Below are positions 1 through 9,347 of a stretch of 64,000 nt of DNA, piece by piece. A program made the translations under genes and the position numbers. The notes beneath the pieces were generated by a model that was not told where the DNA came from, did no database searches, and saw only the letters and a program-made list of their open reading frames with translations. Each line of letters opens with the position of its first letter. Positions within the stretch are counted from its first letter, which is position 1. Source of the DNA: an uncultured Aquimarina sp. (lineage in GTDB: Bacteria > Bacteroidota > Bacteroidia > Flavobacteriales > Flavobacteriaceae); the NCBI RefSeq assembly GCF_947492405.1, contig NZ_CANLMP010000003.1, positions 1-64,000 on the forward strand, read 5' to 3'.

Positions 1-240
1 TTTAAAATAATTATACAAAAAATTATAGTGATTTAGATAAAGAGATATGTGCTTACGAATATCTAGGATCTTGAATAATTTCAGATGATTTTTATGAATG
101 TATGCCAGCTTAATGGTTTACATATAATTAAATAGATGTTAGATAAAACCAATCAAATAGATAATTATATAGGTTTCTTCAGACAGTGTACGAGATAGGC
201 TTGTTGGCTTATGCATTCTTAAATAAGATATTTAGTAAAA
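1..240. other. AT-rich stretch without a recognisable gene
   Basis: I see no open frame with coding character on either strand and no RNA gene. It lies beyond the terminator of the acyl-CoA dehydrogenase gene and probably belongs to the intergenic region of a neighbour outside the window. Confidence 0.5.
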
Positions 241-244
241 ATAC

Positions 245-278
245 AAACCCCCAAATCGTATTAACGATTTGGGGGTTT
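245..278 (-). terminator. Rho-independent terminator of the acyl-CoA dehydrogenase gene
   Basis: A perfect 15-bp inverted repeat has arms AAACCCCCAAATCGT at 245-259 and its complement at 264-278, around a 4-base loop. On the minus strand it is followed by a T-rich tract, and it lies 23 bases past the stop codon. T-runs on both sides mean it could work in both directions. Confidence 0.85.
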
Positions 279-300
279 TAAATAGAGAATATTTAACTAA

Positions 301-1443
301 TTAATCTCTAAGAATACTTCTGGAAATTACAATTTTCTGTATTTCACTTGTACCTTCATATATCTGAGTGATTTTGGCATCTCTCATTAATCGTTCTACA
401 TGATATTCTTTTACAAAACCGTTTCCACCATGAACTTGTACTGCTTCTACCGTTACATCCATAGCAGCCTGTGACGCAGCTAATTTGGCCATAGCGCCAG
501 ATAAATCATAATTTTCGTGATTATCTTTGTCCATTGCTGCTTTATATACTAACATTCTTGCAGATTCAATTTGTACATGCATATCAGCAAGCTTAAATGC
601 AATAGCTTGATGATTCATAATTTCTGTTCCAAAAGCTTTACGTACTTTAGAATATTCTTTTGCTAGTTCATACGCTCCCTGAGCGATACCTAATGCTTGA
701 GCAGCGATACCAATACGACCTCCAGCTAATGTTTTCATTGCAAATTTGAATCCGAAACCATCTTCTCCAATTCGATTTTCTTTTGGAACTTTTACGTCAT
801 TAAAAATAAGAGAATGAGTATCACTTCCTCTAATTCCTAATTTATCTTCTTTTGGACCAATCTCAAAACCTTCCCATCCTTTTTCTACAATGAATGCATT
901 GATTCCACGATGTTTCTTTTCTTTGTCTGTTTGCGCAATAACCAAGTAATAATCTGAAGTTCCTCCGTTAGTAATCCAGTTTTTGGTTCCATTAAGGATA
1001 TAGTGATCACCTTTGTCTATTGCAGTAGTTCTTTGTGAAGTTGCATCACTACCAGCTTCAGGTTCAGATAAGCAAAATGCTCCAATAGATTCTCCAGTAG
1101 TTAATTTGGAGAGATATTTTTCTTTTTGTTCAGGAGTTCCATAAGTGTCAAGTCCCCAACATACCAAAGAATTATTAACTGATACAATTACGGAACAAGA
1201 AGCATCTATTTTAGATAATTCTTCCATAACCAGTACATATGAAAGAGTATCCATACCTCCACCTCCATACTCTGGCGAAGCCATCATTCCTAAAAATCCC
1301 AGTTCACCCATTTTTTTGACCTGTTCTGTAGGAAATTCTTGCTTGTTATCTCTTTCGATTACTCCTGGCAATAATTCAGCTTTTGCAAAATCACGAGCAG
1401 CATCGCGTATCATTAATTGTTCTTCGGATAGTTTAAAGTCCAT
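301..1443 (-). CDS. Acyl-CoA dehydrogenase
   Basis: This is a FAD-dependent acyl-CoA dehydrogenase of 380 residues, the normal size for the short-/branched-chain family. It oxidises an acyl-CoA to the trans-2-enoyl-CoA and passes electrons to electron-transfer flavoprotein. The N-terminal all-alpha domain starts at MDFKLSEEQ. The middle domain carries the family signature CLSEPEAGSDA. The C-terminal domain ends with GGNGFVKEYHVER and YEGTSEIQ, whose Glu is the position of the catalytic base in short-chain family members. I chose the ATG at 1443 rather than an upstream in-frame start because the family begins at this Met. It is a single gene with its own terminator, divergent from the amino-acid dehydrogenase. 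Chain-length specificity cannot be read from the sequence. Confidence 0.95.
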   Translation of the reverse strand: MDFKLSEEQLMIRDAARDFAKAELLPGVIERDNKQEFPTEQVKKMGELGFLGMMASPEYGGGGMDTLSYVLVMEELSKIDASCSVIVSVNNSLVCWGLDTYGTPEQKEKYLSKLTTGESIGAFCLSEPEAGSDATSQRTTAIDKGDHYILNGTKNWITNGGTSDYYLVIAQTDKEKKHRGINAFIVEKGWEGFEIGPKEDKLGIRGSDTHSLIFNDVKVPKENRIGEDGFGFKFAMKTLAGGRIGIAAQALGIAQGAYELAKEYSKVRKAFGTEIMNHQAIAFKLADMHVQIESARMLVYKAAMDKDNHENYDLSGAMAKLAASQAAMDVTVEAVQVHGGNGFVKEYHVERLMRDAKITQIYEGTSEIQKIVISRSILRD

Positions 1444-1886
1444 ATTTGATCCTAATTTACTGTGCGTGCATAACACGCGAATTCAACTTTTTGATGAAAA
1501 TAAGTCGAGATAAACTCGATATTTTTATTAATTCTACAAATATAAGTTATAATAGAATAGTTTTGATGTTTTTTTCGTTTTTTGATTTGTTCTTTTATAA
1601 GGCCAATTTTTATAGGTTTTAGAATTTTGTATGACCCGGTTTTTGATATTCATTCTTTGTTTAAAAAAAGGAAATAATTTTTGAATTATTATTTTTTTAA
1701 TTTGAGCTTTCACCCTATTTAGTTTTTTATATTTGTGAAGTCCCTTATTGGACATTATTTTCAATTTATTAAAGAACATTTTTTTATGAGACAGCACTAA
1801 CTCCGTAATGGAGGTATATTTAATTAGAAATTTAGATAAAATAGTGTCTTACGACAAAAGCGGGTACATAAATTGAAATTTTAAAA
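1444..1886. other. Divergent intergenic region
   Basis: This 443-base AT-rich spacer separates two divergent genes and should hold both promoters. A small hairpin (TCGAG, 5-base loop, CTCGA at 1505-1519) lies in the probable 5' leader of the acyl-CoA dehydrogenase gene. A Lys-rich open frame on the minus strand (1534-1797) has no family resemblance and looks non-coding. Confidence 0.5.
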
Positions 1887-3113
1887 ATGAAAGAATTATT
1901 AAAGAAATACGAAAATAAAACCCCAGAAATAGTTTTTAACTGGAAGGATTCTGAAACTGAAGCAGAAGGTTGGGCGGTTATCAATTCATTAAGAGGAGGA
2001 GCTGCTGGTGGTGGTACAAGAATGCGTCTAGGGTTGGATATGAATGAAGTCCTTTCTTTAGCAAAAACCATGGAAGTGAAGTTCACGGTTTCAGGACCTA
2101 ATATCGGTGGGGCAAAGTCAGGAATTAATTTTGATCCTAATGACCCAAGAAAAAAGGGGGTGCTAGAAAGATGGTACAAAGCAGTTTCACCATTGCTGAA
2201 AAGCTATTACGGAACAGGTGGAGATTTAAATGTTGATGAAATTCATGAAGTAATTCCAATAACAGAAAACTGTGGGGTTTGGCATCCTCAAGAAGGTGTT
2301 TTTAATGGTCATTTTCAGCCTACAGAAGCAGACAAGATAAACAGAATAGGACAGTTGCGTCAGGGAGTGATAAAAGTTTTAGAAAATACTACATTTTCGC
2401 CTGATGTATCAAGAAAGTATACTGTTGCCGATATGATTACCGGATATGGAGTTGCAGAGGCGGTTAGACATTATTATGATATTTATGGTGGAACTGTAAA
2501 AGGTAAAAAGGCAATAGTTCAAGGGTTTGGTAATGTTGGATCTGCTGCTGCCTATTATCTTTCCGAAATGGGAGCAAAAGTTGTAGGTATTATAGATCAC
2601 GCTGGTGGATTGATAAATGAGGATGGGTTTACATTTGAAGAAATTAAAGAGCTTTACCTTAATAAAAAAGGAAATAAGTTATACAGTGAAACTTTGATTC
2701 CGTTTGAAGAACTAAATGATAAAATTTGGTCACTTCAGACAGAAATATTTACACCTTGTGCGGCGTCTAGATTAATAACAAAAAATCAGATTACGCAGAT
2801 GATAAACTCAGGGTTGGAAGTTATCTCTTGCGGAGCTAATGTTCCTTTTGCAGATAAAGAAATATTTTTCGGAACCATTATGGAATATACAGATGAGCAA
2901 GTCAGTTTAATTCCTGATTTTATTTCTAATTGTGGAATGGCCAGAGTATTTGCATATTTTATGGAGAGAAGAGTTTTGATGACTGACGAAGCAATTTTTA
3001 ATGATACCTCACAAACCATTAAAGATGCAATGCAGAGGATTTTTGATACGAATAATTCTAAAACTAATATAAGTAGAACCGCGTTTGAATTAGCATTCAA
3101 GCAGTTGGTATAA
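1887..3113 (+). CDS. Glu/Leu/Phe/Val family dehydrogenase
   Basis: This 408-residue NAD(P)-dependent amino-acid dehydrogenase belongs to the Glu/Leu/Phe/Val superfamily, which interconverts an amino acid and its 2-oxo acid with ammonium. The N-terminal dimerisation/substrate domain contains the glycine-rich [10 protein letters not shown] segment, where the Lys is the expected catalytic residue, and [10 protein letters not shown]. The Rossmann domain shows [13 protein letters not shown] at about residue 213 followed by an Asp (IID), which suggests NAD preference. The sequence resembles the flavobacterial paralogue annotated as Glu/Leu/Phe/Val dehydrogenase rather than classical hexameric GdhA. 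The substrate is therefore uncertain. The nhaB gene follows 26 bases downstream and may be co-transcribed. Confidence 0.9.
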   Translation: MKELLKKYENKTPEIVFNWKDSETEAEGWAVINSLRGGAAGGGTRMRLGLDMNEVLSLAKTMEVKFTVSGPNIGGAKSGINFDPNDPRKKGVLERWYKAVSPLLKSYYGTGGDLNVDEIHEVIPITENCGVWHPQEGVFNGHFQPTEADKINRIGQLRQGVIKVLENTTFSPDVSRKYTVADMITGYGVAEAVRHYYDIYGGTVKGKKAIVQGFGNVGSAAAYYLSEMGAKVVGIIDHAGGLINEDGFTFEEIKELYLNKKGNKLYSETLIPFEELNDKIWSLQTEIFTPCAASRLITKNQITQMINSGLEVISCGANVPFADKEIFFGTIMEYTDEQVSLIPDFISNCGMARVFAYFMERRVLMTDEAIFNDTSQTIKDAMQRIFDTNNSKTNISRTAFELAFKQLV

Positions 3114-3139
3114 TTGTAACACAAATAATAGCGTATACT

Positions 3140-4612
3140 ATGTTAAAATATTTTCTGGGCAACAGCCCAAAATGGTTTAAAACCATCATGATAGGATTTC
3201 TCATTTTTAATGTGTTTTCTTATTTTGTGCTAGGTCCAACAGTCACTGCATGGTTGTTTATCGGAGAGTTTATTTTTACACTTGCCATGGCTTTAAAATG
3301 CTATCCCCTGCAATCTGGTGGTTTATTAGCAATAGAAATTTTAGCGTTAAACCTTACTACACCTAAGAATGCCTATCACGAAGTAGATCAAAACCTAGAA
3401 GTAGTTCTGCTATTGGTGTTTATGGTGGCTGGTATTTATTTTATGAAACCTTTGTTAATGTACATCTTTAGTAAAGTGTTTACTAAGATTAAATCAAAGA
3501 TGATATTGTCCATGCTCTTCGTTTTTCTGTCAGCTGTACTTTCTGCTTTTCTGGATGCCTTAACAGTAACAGCGGTTTTAATTAGTGTAGCTGTTGGTTT
3601 CTATGGGGTGTATCATAAGATTCATTCTATGCCAGCTTCAGATTTTGATCATGATGGTACATTAGACAGAAAAGAATTAAGTGGTGAAACATTAGAGCAA
3701 TTTAGAAGTTTTTTAAGAAGCTTAGTGATGCATGGTGTTGTAGGTACCGCGCTAGGAGGAGTTTGTACGTTGGTTGGTGAGCCTCAAAATTTGCTTATTG
3801 GAGAGCGAATGGGGTGGGATTTTATAGAATTTTTTATTAAAATGGCTCCAATAACGTTACCTGTTTTAGCAGCAGGATTATTGACAACCGTTGTTTTAGA
3901 ACTGACTGGTTGGTTTGGTTTTGGAGCAAAACTACCTGAAGTTGCTAGACGAATTATCGAAAATTACACAGATCAAGAAGATGCGAATCGATCTGATAAA
4001 TCTAAATACGGATTGATAGTGCAGGCCATATCAGCAATATTGTTAATTCTTGGTTTAGCGTTACATATAGCTCCTGTAGGGTTTATAGGCTTGGCATTGA
4101 TTATTGTGCAAACTGCTTTTATGGGTATAACAGAAGAACACCAATTAGGGAAAGCTTTTGAAGAAGCCTTGCCGTTTACGGCTTTATTAGTTGTTTTCTT
4201 TGTAATAGTGGCAATGATTCATGATCAACACCTTTTTACACCAATCATTGATTGGGCACTAACTCTAGATCCAAGCAAACAACCTTCTATGTTTTATGTG
4301 GCTAATGGATTGTTATCTATGATCAGTGATAATGTATTTGTTGCAACTGTATATATTGGAGAAGTAAAACAAGCATTTGATAACGGAGCAATAACAAGAG
4401 AACAGTTTGAGAAATTGGCAATAGCAATAAATACAGGTACAAATTTACCGAGTGTTGCAACACCTAATGGTCAGGCGGCGTTCTTATTTTTATTAACCTC
4501 TTCTTTAGCCCCGTTGATAGGATTATCATACGGAAGAATGGTAAAAATGGCATTACCATATACTATTATACTTGGAGGAGTAGGTCTTTTAGGAATAATT
4601 TATGTATTATAA
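3140..4612 (+). CDS. nhaB: Na+/H+ antiporter NhaB
   Basis: This 490-residue polytopic inner-membrane protein closely follows the NhaB pattern: [18 protein letters not shown] near residue 45, a loop with [18 protein letters not shown], and [17 protein letters not shown] near residue 200. NhaB exchanges cytoplasmic Na+ for external protons, which suits a marine organism. The loop after the TM segment around residue 155 contains [12 protein letters not shown] (residues 168-179). That fits the EF-hand calcium loop DxDxDGxLxxxE and is not part of the classical E. coli protein as I remember it. The gene starts 26 bases after the dehydrogenase stop. Confidence 0.93.
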   Translation: MLKYFLGNSPKWFKTIMIGFLIFNVFSYFVLGPTVTAWLFIGEFIFTLAMALKCYPLQSGGLLAIEILALNLTTPKNAYHEVDQNLEVVLLLVFMVAGIYFMKPLLMYIFSKVFTKIKSKMILSMLFVFLSAVLSAFLDALTVTAVLISVAVGFYGVYHKIHSMPASDFDHDGTLDRKELSGETLEQFRSFLRSLVMHGVVGTALGGVCTLVGEPQNLLIGERMGWDFIEFFIKMAPITLPVLAAGLLTTVVLELTGWFGFGAKLPEVARRIIENYTDQEDANRSDKSKYGLIVQAISAILLILGLALHIAPVGFIGLALIIVQTAFMGITEEHQLGKAFEEALPFTALLVVFFVIVAMIHDQHLFTPIIDWALTLDPSKQPSMFYVANGLLSMISDNVFVATVYIGEVKQAFDNGAITREQFEKLAIAINTGTNLPSVATPNGQAAFLFLLTSSLAPLIGLSYGRMVKMALPYTIILGGVGLLGIIYVL

Positions 4613-4683
4613 CAGTAATTAAGAATATACTTAACCTATAGAAATAACGTTAGTATACTAACACTAAATTAACAAGAGCATAT

Positions 4684-5385
4684 ATGACCCATTTATTAAT
4701 GTTTGGTATGTTGGCCCAAAATACCAAAGAAATTGATCCGGAAGTAGAAGAGAAAACATTGTCAATTATTGACTTATTACTCAGTGGTGGAGCTGCTGGG
4801 GTGACTATTATTGCAATACTTTTTGTGTTGTTATTTGTTGCGGTTTATATTTATTTCGAAAGAATTTTTGCCATAAAAGCTGCATCAAAAATTGATAAAA
4901 GTTTTATGGACCAAATTAGAGATAATGTAGCAAGTGGTAAAATTGAAGCCGCTAAAATCTTATGTGCACAAACTAATAATCCTGTTTCTAGATTGACTGA
5001 GAAAGGAATTTCTAGAATAGGTAATGCTTTGGAAGATATTAATAAAGCTATAGAAAATGCAGGTCGATTAGAAGTATATAAACTAGAAAAAAATGTAAGC
5101 ATCCTTGCTACAGTAGCTGGTGCTGCACCTATGATTGGTTTTTTAGGTACTGTAATTGGTATGATTTTAGCATTCCATAATCTAGCTTCAAGTTCGGGAA
5201 GTGCTGATATGGGAACTTTGGCAGAAGGTATTTATACCGCAATGACTACTACAGTTGCAGGACTTGTTGTGGGTATTATAGCGTATATTGGATATAATCA
5301 TTTGGTAGTTAGGACAGATAAAGTAATACACCAGATGGAGGCTACGGCAGTAGATTTCCTTGACTTGTTAAACGAACCTGCTTAA
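4684..5385 (+). CDS. exbB: ExbB/TolQ/MotA-family proton channel subunit
   Basis: This 233-residue membrane protein has three predicted TM segments (about residues 35-58, 135-165 and 180-205). The last two carry the conserved GFLGTVIGMI and TTTVAGLVVGIIAYI segments of the MotA/TolQ/ExbB family. With ExbD it forms the inner-membrane motor that feeds proton-motive force to a TonB-like protein. The gene heads a tight three-gene operon with exbD one base downstream and the TonB-like gene after that. TolQ function cannot be excluded, but the absence of tolA/tolB/pal nearby favours TonB energising. Confidence 0.92.
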   Translation: MTHLLMFGMLAQNTKEIDPEVEEKTLSIIDLLLSGGAAGVTIIAILFVLLFVAVYIYFERIFAIKAASKIDKSFMDQIRDNVASGKIEAAKILCAQTNNPVSRLTEKGISRIGNALEDINKAIENAGRLEVYKLEKNVSILATVAGAAPMIGFLGTVIGMILAFHNLASSSGSADMGTLAEGIYTAMTTTVAGLVVGIIAYIGYNHLVVRTDKVIHQMEATAVDFLDLLNEPA

Positions 5386-5386
5386 T

Positions 5387-5779
5387 ATGAATTTAAGAGG
5401 AAGAAATAAAGTAAGTCCAGAATTTAGTATGTCTTCTATGACAGACATTGTGTTTCTGTTGCTAGTGTTCTTTTTATTAACATCACCAACAATAACTCCA
5501 GAAGCATTAGACTTGATATTGCCTAAAGCAAAAGGAAAAAGTTCTAACGTACAGAACATATCGGTTAGTATTACCAATAAGTTACAGTACTATGTGGATA
5601 ATGAGAGAATAAGTCAAAGTAGGTTAGAGTCTACCTTGAAATCTAAATTATCAGGTCAAAATGAGCCTACTATTATTCTTAGAGCAGAAGAAGGAGTGCC
5701 AATAGAAAAGGCTGTAGGGGTTATGGATATAGCTAATAGAAATAGATTTAAAGTAATCCTGGCAGTAAAACCAGAATAA
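5387..5779 (+). CDS. exbD: ExbD/TolR-family biopolymer transport protein
   Basis: This 130-residue protein has the ExbD/TolR plan: a short cytoplasmic start, one TM helix (about residues 20-38) that opens with MTDIVFLLLVFF, and a periplasmic domain. The Asp in that helix is the conserved protonatable residue of the family. It partners with the ExbB-like protein encoded one base upstream and with the TonB-like protein that starts three bases downstream. Confidence 0.93.
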   Translation: MNLRGRNKVSPEFSMSSMTDIVFLLLVFFLLTSPTITPEALDLILPKAKGKSSNVQNISVSITNKLQYYVDNERISQSRLESTLKSKLSGQNEPTIILRAEEGVPIEKAVGVMDIANRNRFKVILAVKPE

Positions 5780-5782
5780 TTA

Positions 5783-6682
5783 ATGCTGAAGTTAGATACT
5801 AAACATAAAAAGAAGTCTTTTATAATCACGACAATATTACACGTGGCTATTATTTTTCTATTGTTTTATTTAGGGTTAGGCGCTTTGGATCCTACCCCAG
5901 AAGGAGGTATTGCAGTTAATTTTGGAACTACGCTTACTGGATCAGGAGATATACAGCCTAAAGAAGCTATTAAATCATCTCCAAAACAAACTACTCCAGA
6001 ACCAACTCCGGTTACACCAGAACCTGAGCCAGAAACTCCAGAGATTACCGAAGAGGTGGTTACACAAGACTTAGAAGACGCTCCGGTAGTAGAAGAAAAA
6101 CCAAAAAAAGAACCTAAAAAAAAGGTCGAAAAACCGAAAGAAAAACCAAAAGATAAACCAGTAGAACAAAAGCCGGTTGAGAAACCTATAGAAAAACCAG
6201 TAGAGAAAGTTGAAGAGAAGAAACCAGATCCTAAACCTGATAAATCAACTCTAGATATATTGGATAGTTTTTCTAATGGCCCTAAAAGCGATGGAAAAGC
6301 AAAAGGAGGAGAAGGTGATGATGGTAAACCGGGTGATAAAGGAAATCCAAACGGTAACCCGTATGCAACTAGTTACTATGGTCAACCTGGTCCTGGAGGG
6401 ACAGGAGGAGTTGGTTATGGTCTTAATGGAAGAGGACGTCCTACTAATTCTGCAGTGGAACAGAAATGTAACGAAGCAGGTAGAGTCGTTGTTAAAATTG
6501 TAGTGAATAGAGAAGGTAAGGTTATTCAAGCAACCCCAGGTGTTAAGGGGACTACTAATAGTGCAAAATGTCTTCTGGATCCTGCAAGAAAAACAGCACT
6601 TACCTTCAGATGGAAAGCAGATCAGAAAGCTCCAGTTAAACAAATAGGATTTGTAGAAGTAACTTTCGGCCTAGGAGAATAA
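5783..6682 (+). CDS. TonB-like energy transducer with Pro/Lys- and Gly-rich linkers
   Basis: This 299-residue protein has one N-terminal TM anchor (about residues 14-37). A long Pro/Glu/Lys-rich stretch (about 70-155) consists of repeated EKP/PVEKP-type units and would span the periplasm. A Gly-rich segment (about 165-215) follows. The last 80 residues form a TonB C-terminal-like domain with GRVVVKIVVNREGKV and VEVTFGLGE. As the third gene of the exbB-exbD operon it is the natural TonB that energises outer-membrane receptors. The domain contains a Cys pair (CNEAG and KCLLD) that could form a disulfide. Confidence 0.85.
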   Translation: MLKLDTKHKKKSFIITTILHVAIIFLLFYLGLGALDPTPEGGIAVNFGTTLTGSGDIQPKEAIKSSPKQTTPEPTPVTPEPEPETPEITEEVVTQDLEDAPVVEEKPKKEPKKKVEKPKEKPKDKPVEQKPVEKPIEKPVEKVEEKKPDPKPDKSTLDILDSFSNGPKSDGKAKGGEGDDGKPGDKGNPNGNPYATSYYGQPGPGGTGGVGYGLNGRGRPTNSAVEQKCNEAGRVVVKIVVNREGKVIQATPGVKGTTNSAKCLLDPARKTALTFRWKADQKAPVKQIGFVEVTFGLGE

Positions 6683-6851
6683 TCACGAATAATCAAGACG
6701 ATAATTACACTGCTAAGAATTTTTCTTAAATAAGAATTAGTACCTTTATTCGATTTTTAAACAGTAGAAAAATAACTCTCTATATTATAGGTTTAGTTGC
6801 ATTTTTCAAGTTAAATAAACAGTTATCGACTATCAAGAAACTTTAGGTTGG

Positions 6852-8042
6852 ATGTTCGCACAGTTGCCGATGTATCAGCGTCAGGGTGCAAGTGCTTATA
6901 AAATTGATTTAACTAATACGGTTAAACTTGCTTCATATCTTGATAATCCTGAATCCAAGTTTAAAAGTATTCATGTTGCAGGAACAAATGGTAAAGGGTC
7001 TACTAGCCATATGCTTGCATCAATTTTGCAAGAATCAGGATATAAAGTTGGTTTGTATACATCTCCTCATCTTAAAGATTTTAGGGAGCGAATTCGGATT
7101 AATGGCGAGGTAGTTAGTGAAGAGTATGTGGTTAGTTTTATTGCTTCTCATAAACAATATTTTGAAGTAAATCAGCTTTCTTTTTTCGAGATGACTGTGG
7201 GATTAGCATTTCAATATTTTGCCGACTCACAAGTAGATGTTGTATTAGTCGAAGTAGGCTTAGGAGGAAGATTAGATTCTACCAATATTATAACACCAGA
7301 AATATCTGTTATCACCAATATTGGATTAGATCACACACAGTTTTTAGGAAATACATTGTCAGAAATAGCATCGGAAAAAGCTGGAATTATCAAAAAGAAT
7401 GTTCCAGTGGTAGTTGGGCGAACTACAATTGAAACGAAGAAAGTTTTCATTAATAAAGCGTTGTCGCTTCAAAGTGATATTTTCTTTGCGTCAGATTATC
7501 AAGGAGATATATTTGATACAGATCTAAAGGGGGCTTACCAAAAGGAGAATGTAAAAACGGTATTACAGACGGTTTCTGTTTTACAAGAACAAGGTTGGGG
7601 TATCGATCAACAGCATATCTATAAGGGTTTTAGAAACGTAGTGAATAATACAGGTTTACTGGGGAGATGGCAAATCCTACAAGAAAATCCTAAAGTGATA
7701 TGCGATACAGCTCATAATGAAGATGGTTTGCAATTGGTTATGGAGCAGTTGTCAAATGAAAAATTTGCTAAACTTCATATTGTTATTGGGGTTGTTAATG
7801 ATAAAGATTTGAAGAGTATATTGCCTCTGTTTCCAAATCATGCAACATACTATTTTGCAAAACCAGAAATAACAAGAGGGTTAGATGAAGAGATATTAAA
7901 AAAAGAAGCGTTAAAATTTAATTTAAAAGGAGAAAGCTATACTTCGGTAAAATTAGCTTACAAGACTGCAATACAGATGGCTAGCAAGGATGATTTAGTG
8001 TATGTAGGTGGTAGTACATTTGTTGTAGCAGAAATAATTTAA
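6852..8042 (+). CDS. folC: Bifunctional folylpolyglutamate synthase/dihydrofolate synthase FolC
   Basis: This 396-residue Mur-ligase-family enzyme adds glutamate to dihydropteroate and to folates in an ATP-dependent step. The P-loop GTNGKGSTSH lies near residue 44, followed by GLYTSPHLKDFRERI, the FolC substrate/ATP region. GLGGRLDSTN at about residue 137 is another FolC hallmark. The C-terminal Mur-ligase domain contains DTAHNEDG. It lies 169 bases after the TonB-like gene, in a spacer where I see no strong terminator. Confidence 0.95.
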   Translation: MFAQLPMYQRQGASAYKIDLTNTVKLASYLDNPESKFKSIHVAGTNGKGSTSHMLASILQESGYKVGLYTSPHLKDFRERIRINGEVVSEEYVVSFIASHKQYFEVNQLSFFEMTVGLAFQYFADSQVDVVLVEVGLGGRLDSTNIITPEISVITNIGLDHTQFLGNTLSEIASEKAGIIKKNVPVVVGRTTIETKKVFINKALSLQSDIFFASDYQGDIFDTDLKGAYQKENVKTVLQTVSVLQEQGWGIDQQHIYKGFRNVVNNTGLLGRWQILQENPKVICDTAHNEDGLQLVMEQLSNEKFAKLHIVIGVVNDKDLKSILPLFPNHATYYFAKPEITRGLDEEILKKEALKFNLKGESYTSVKLAYKTAIQMASKDDLVYVGGSTFVVAEII

Positions 8043-8059
8043 TTTTTCTTTAAAAATCT

Positions 8060-8090
8060 TTTGGTAGACTGTAAAACTGTCTTATATTTG
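8060..8090 (+). promoter_or_regulatory. Consensus Bacteroidetes promoter of the tRNA-Val gene
   Basis: TTTG at 8060-8063, a 19-base spacer and TATATTTG at 8083-8090 match the Bacteroidetes housekeeping promoter TTTG-N19-TAnnTTTG exactly. Transcription would start near 8096, about 33 bases before the mature tRNA. Confidence 0.8.
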
Positions 8091-8128
8091 CATCCGCAAT
8101 CAGGAATAAGGGTTGCACAAAACATAGA

Positions 8129-8203
8129 GGGCAATTAGCTCAGTTGGTTCAGAGCACCTCGTTTACACCGAGGGGGTCGGGGGTTCGAATCCCTCATTGC
8201 CCA
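8129..8203 (+). tRNA. tRNA-Val (anticodon TAC)
   Basis: The full cloverleaf is visible. Acceptor arms GGGCAAT (8129-8135) and ATTGCCC (8196-8202) pair and are followed by discriminator A at 8203. The D-arm is AGCTCAGTTGGTTCAGAGC. Anticodon stem CCTCG/CGAGG encloses loop TTTACAC, giving anticodon TAC. The T-arm contains GGTTCGAATCC. The 3' CCA is not encoded. The tRNA reads GUA valine codons. It stands alone, with its own promoter and terminator. Confidence 0.97.
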
Positions 8204-8215
8204 CTTAAATTTTAA

Positions 8216-8244
8216 AAACCATTCATTTATTTGAATGGTTTTTT
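8216..8244 (+). terminator. Terminator of the tRNA-Val transcript
   Basis: The 10-bp inverted repeat AAACCATTCA/TGAATGGTTT (8216-8225 and 8232-8241) has a 6-base loop and is followed by a T-run. It lies 13 bases after the tRNA. Confidence 0.85.
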
Positions 8245-8378
8245 GTTGTTAATGGTCTGTCCTTTTTAAAATAGAATCAATATCTGTTAAAGAGAGGGAT
8301 AGGAATTTATGAGAGTTGTAAAGTGGACTTTAATTGAGAACAATTATTTTTGAATATTAAAATAAATTTTTGAATAAA

Positions 8379-9212
8379 ATGGATAAGCTAGGATTTACAA
8401 AAGAGAACTGGGATCTATTCGTGACTTGGGTTTGGGACTTTTTGCCTGGATTGATTTCGGCGATAATCATATTTTTTGTTGGTATATGGATTATCAATGT
8501 TTTCAGTAGAGCACTTCGTAGGTTTTTTCAAAAGAAAGACTATGATGAAACATTAGAGAGATTTTTATATGATCTAATAAATATTGGGCTTAAGATTTTA
8601 CTTATTGTATTAGTTGTTACTCAATTAGGAGTTCAGACCTCTTCTCTTGTTGCGATCTTAGGTGCGGCAGGATTGGCGATAGGATTGGCGTTACAAGGGT
8701 CTCTTTCTAACTTTGCAGGAGGAGTGTTAATTTTATTTTTTAAGCCTTTTAAGATTGGTGATTTTATAGAGGCTCAAGGTGTTTCAGGTACAGTAAAAGA
8801 GATTTCTATATTCACTACTAAGTTAAATACTTCGGGAAATCAGTTAGCCGTTATTCCAAACGGTAAAATATCTAATGGTAACATTATTAATTATTCATCA
8901 GAGGATAAGAGAAAAGATAAAATCGAAATTGGAATTTCTTATGATAGTAATATCAAAGAAGCTAAGGAAATTATACTGGATTTGATTAACGCTCAGGAAA
9001 AAGTTATTAAAGATCCAGCTCCAGAAATATATGTTTCAGAGCTTGGGGATAGTGCAGTAACATTATCATTACGTTTTTGGGCACTTAATGAAGATTTCTG
9101 GGCAGTTCATTTTTATACATTAGAAGAGATGAAAAAACGCCTCAAATCTAAAGGTATTTCGATACCTTTTCCACAAAGCGATGTGCATCTTTATGCTAAA
9201 GAATCAAAATGA
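8379..9212 (+). CDS. Small-conductance mechanosensitive channel (MscS family)
   Basis: This protein of about 277 residues opens under membrane tension to release solutes during hypo-osmotic shock. After two or three N-terminal TM segments the pore helix reads GAAGLAIGLALQGSLSNFAGG, the MscS TM3 pattern of Gly/Ala packing. A beta domain with FKIGDFIEAQG and the cytoplasmic vestibule follow. I chose the ATG at 8379 over an in-frame TTG at 8370 because family members begin just before a similar hydrophilic segment. It is a single gene. Confidence 0.92.
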   Translation: MDKLGFTKENWDLFVTWVWDFLPGLISAIIIFFVGIWIINVFSRALRRFFQKKDYDETLERFLYDLINIGLKILLIVLVVTQLGVQTSSLVAILGAAGLAIGLALQGSLSNFAGGVLILFFKPFKIGDFIEAQGVSGTVKEISIFTTKLNTSGNQLAVIPNGKISNGNIINYSSEDKRKDKIEIGISYDSNIKEAKEIILDLINAQEKVIKDPAPEIYVSELGDSAVTLSLRFWALNEDFWAVHFYTLEEMKKRLKSKGISIPFPQSDVHLYAKESK

Positions 9213-9335
9213 TTCATATGATTTTTTGATTTTAAATGAAATAGAGCGTTTTATTAACGCTTTAATTCCTAAATATTATATAAAAGCATCTGGTCTTTAA
9301 TAGAAATCATTAGATTTATTCTATATCACTATTAA

Positions 9336-9343
9336 TACTTTTG
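9336..9343 (+). promoter_or_regulatory. Candidate -7 promoter element for a near-leaderless gene
   Basis: TACTTTTG matches the TAnnTTTG -7 consensus and ends only four bases before the ATG at 9348. No good TTG -33 element is visible at the usual distance. If it is used, transcription would begin at or next to the start codon. Confidence 0.4.
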
Positions 9344-9347
9344 CGTA

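Noticed and set aside
1534..1797. Lys-rich 87-residue frame on the minus strand
   Set aside because: AT-rich composition artefact between divergent genes, with no domain and no promoter; low-complexity Lys/Asn content.
6276..6503. Overlapping frame inside the TonB-like gene
   Set aside because: Shadow of the Gly-rich coding region in another frame; no independent signal.
8129..8244. tRNA-Val as an integration site of a mobile element
   Set aside because: No integrase gene nearby and no repeated 3' tRNA segment found in the window.
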